Below are positions 15,213 through 15,819 of a DNA stretch of 15,819 nucleotides, one piece after another. The position numbers were made by a program, and so were the translations under genes. The stretch's first letter is position 1, and each line of letters opens with the position of its first letter. The notes below the pieces were generated by a model. It saw nothing but the letters and a program-made list of their open reading frames with translations, made no database searches and was not told the origin of the DNA. Source of the DNA: Gammaproteobacteria bacterium (GTDB lineage: Bacteria; Pseudomonadota; Gammaproteobacteria; UBA1113). The stretch lies in assembly GCA_019752835.1 (NCBI GenBank), contig JAIELR010000226.1, positions 1 to 15,819 of the forward strand. Direction: 5' to 3'.

Positions 15213-15819
15213 ATGGACGAAAAAGATAAACTCATCGAAAAATTACTTACGAAGATAGCGGAGCTTGAAAAAATAGTTTTAGCGCAGTTGCACCTTATTG
15301 AAGAGCAAGCGAAAACAATTAAAAAACAAGGCGAGCGTATAACGGAGTTGGAGAGACGCCTAGATAAAAACAGTCAAAACAGCAGTAAGCCACCCTCCTC
15401 GGGTGGTCTCAGTCGTAAACCGCAAAATAATCGAGATAAAAGCGGTAAAAACACAGGCGGTCAAAAAGGACACGTTGGCACGACGCTTCAATCAGCGAAG
15501 CCTGATAAAGTCATTTTTTTGCTTGTTTCCCATTGCGAAAGTTGCTTGGCCGATTTAAGCAAACAAGCACCTGACGATATTGAAAAGCGTCAAGTGCATG
15601 ATATACCGACGATAAAAATACACATAACTGAATACCAAGCTGAAAAAAAACAATGTTCATGTGGGCATGTCACATGCGGCACATTTCCGTCCGAGGCGAA
15701 GTCAGGCGTTCAATATGGCGCAAGAATAAAAGGCTTGGCGTTGCATTTGCATAGTGAGCAAAAGCTTCCTTATGCGCGGTGTTGTGCTTTTTTAACGGAT
15801 TATTTTGGCAGTAGCTTCA
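15213..15819 (+). CDS. IS66-family transposase (TnpC-like), 3' end outside window
   Basis: Open for 202 codons to the right edge. Residues 1-52 form a coiled coil (LIEKLLTKIAELEKIVLAQL onward), followed by LDKNSQNSSKPPSS, the hallmark of IS66-type transposases. Then come a basic linker with GGQKGHVG, and a zinc-binding region with C-x2-C (HCESC) and CSCGHVTC. The DDE catalytic domain lies beyond the window, so intactness is unknown. In classic IS66 elements tnpA and tnpB precede this gene; none is seen here, which fits the single-gene (ISBst12-like) subgroup or a truncated element. The ATG has no strong ribosome site. Confidence 0.93.
   Translation, partial: MDEKDKLIEKLLTKIAELEKIVLAQLHLIEEQAKTIKKQGERITELERRLDKNSQNSSKPPSSGGLSRKPQNNRDKSGKNTGGQKGHVGTTLQSAKPDKVIFLLVSHCESCLADLSKQAPDDIEKRQVHDIPTIKIHITEYQAEKKQCSCGHVTCGTFPSEAKSGVQYGARIKGLALHLHSEQKLPYARCCAFLTDYFGSSF

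Noticed and set aside
1..15819. CRISPR arrays, tRNA or rRNA genes
   Set aside because: No regularly spaced direct repeats, cloverleaf-like sequences or conserved rRNA segments were seen on either strand.

Overview
The window looks like chromosomal DNA with accessory insertions from an AT-rich gammaproteobacterium. The gene set (an AddAB/RecB-like nuclease-helicase pair of the gammaproteobacterial type, YafJ/EgtC-like amidotransferase, YbhB/YbcL-type PEBP protein, Sel1 repeats, palindromic repeats) would fit Legionellales or a relative. That placement is inference from family content and base composition; no rRNA or tRNA gene is present to test it.

Left part, minus strand. A UPF1/DNA2-type superfamily 1 helicase starts at 2671 and runs off the left edge. 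It is followed in the protein by Sel1-like repeats, an uncommon combination. About 420 bp without a convincing gene separates it from a FitAB-like vapBC toxin-antitoxin module (3091-3737) that has its own promoter and overlapping palindrome. Next come three minus-strand enzyme genes: a short-chain dehydrogenase (5337-6104), a class II glutamine amidotransferase (4336-5208) and a secreted PEBP-family protein (3827-4339). The last two overlap at ATGA and are probably translationally coupled. A REP-like inverted pair lies between the dehydrogenase and the amidotransferase. A small RRM/RGG RNA-binding protein (6225-6554) ends the block.

Centre, plus strand. From 6760 a two-gene operon encodes an AddB-like protein (PD-(D/E)XK nuclease, four-cysteine iron-sulfur signature, no Walker A) and an AddA-like UvrD-family helicase-nuclease, overlapping at ATGA. 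Together they should form a double-strand-break-processing helicase-nuclease. A GC-rich palindromic element sits in frame inside the N-terminus of the AddA-like gene and appears to be translated. The operon ends in a perfect 28-bp inverted repeat.

Right part. A hipBA toxin-antitoxin operon (13023-14598) follows directly, with a promoter placed so that its mRNA would be leaderless. About 600 bp of non-coding DNA then holds a 269-bp MITE-like element built of two inverted 79-bp units, and the window ends inside an IS66-family transposase gene.

No single unmistakably new system stands out. The best candidates for a second look are the helicase-Sel1 fusion, the translated palindromic element, the face-to-face promoters with a protein-like small ORF at 6597-6737, and the repeat families, at least one of which may supply promoter sequence.
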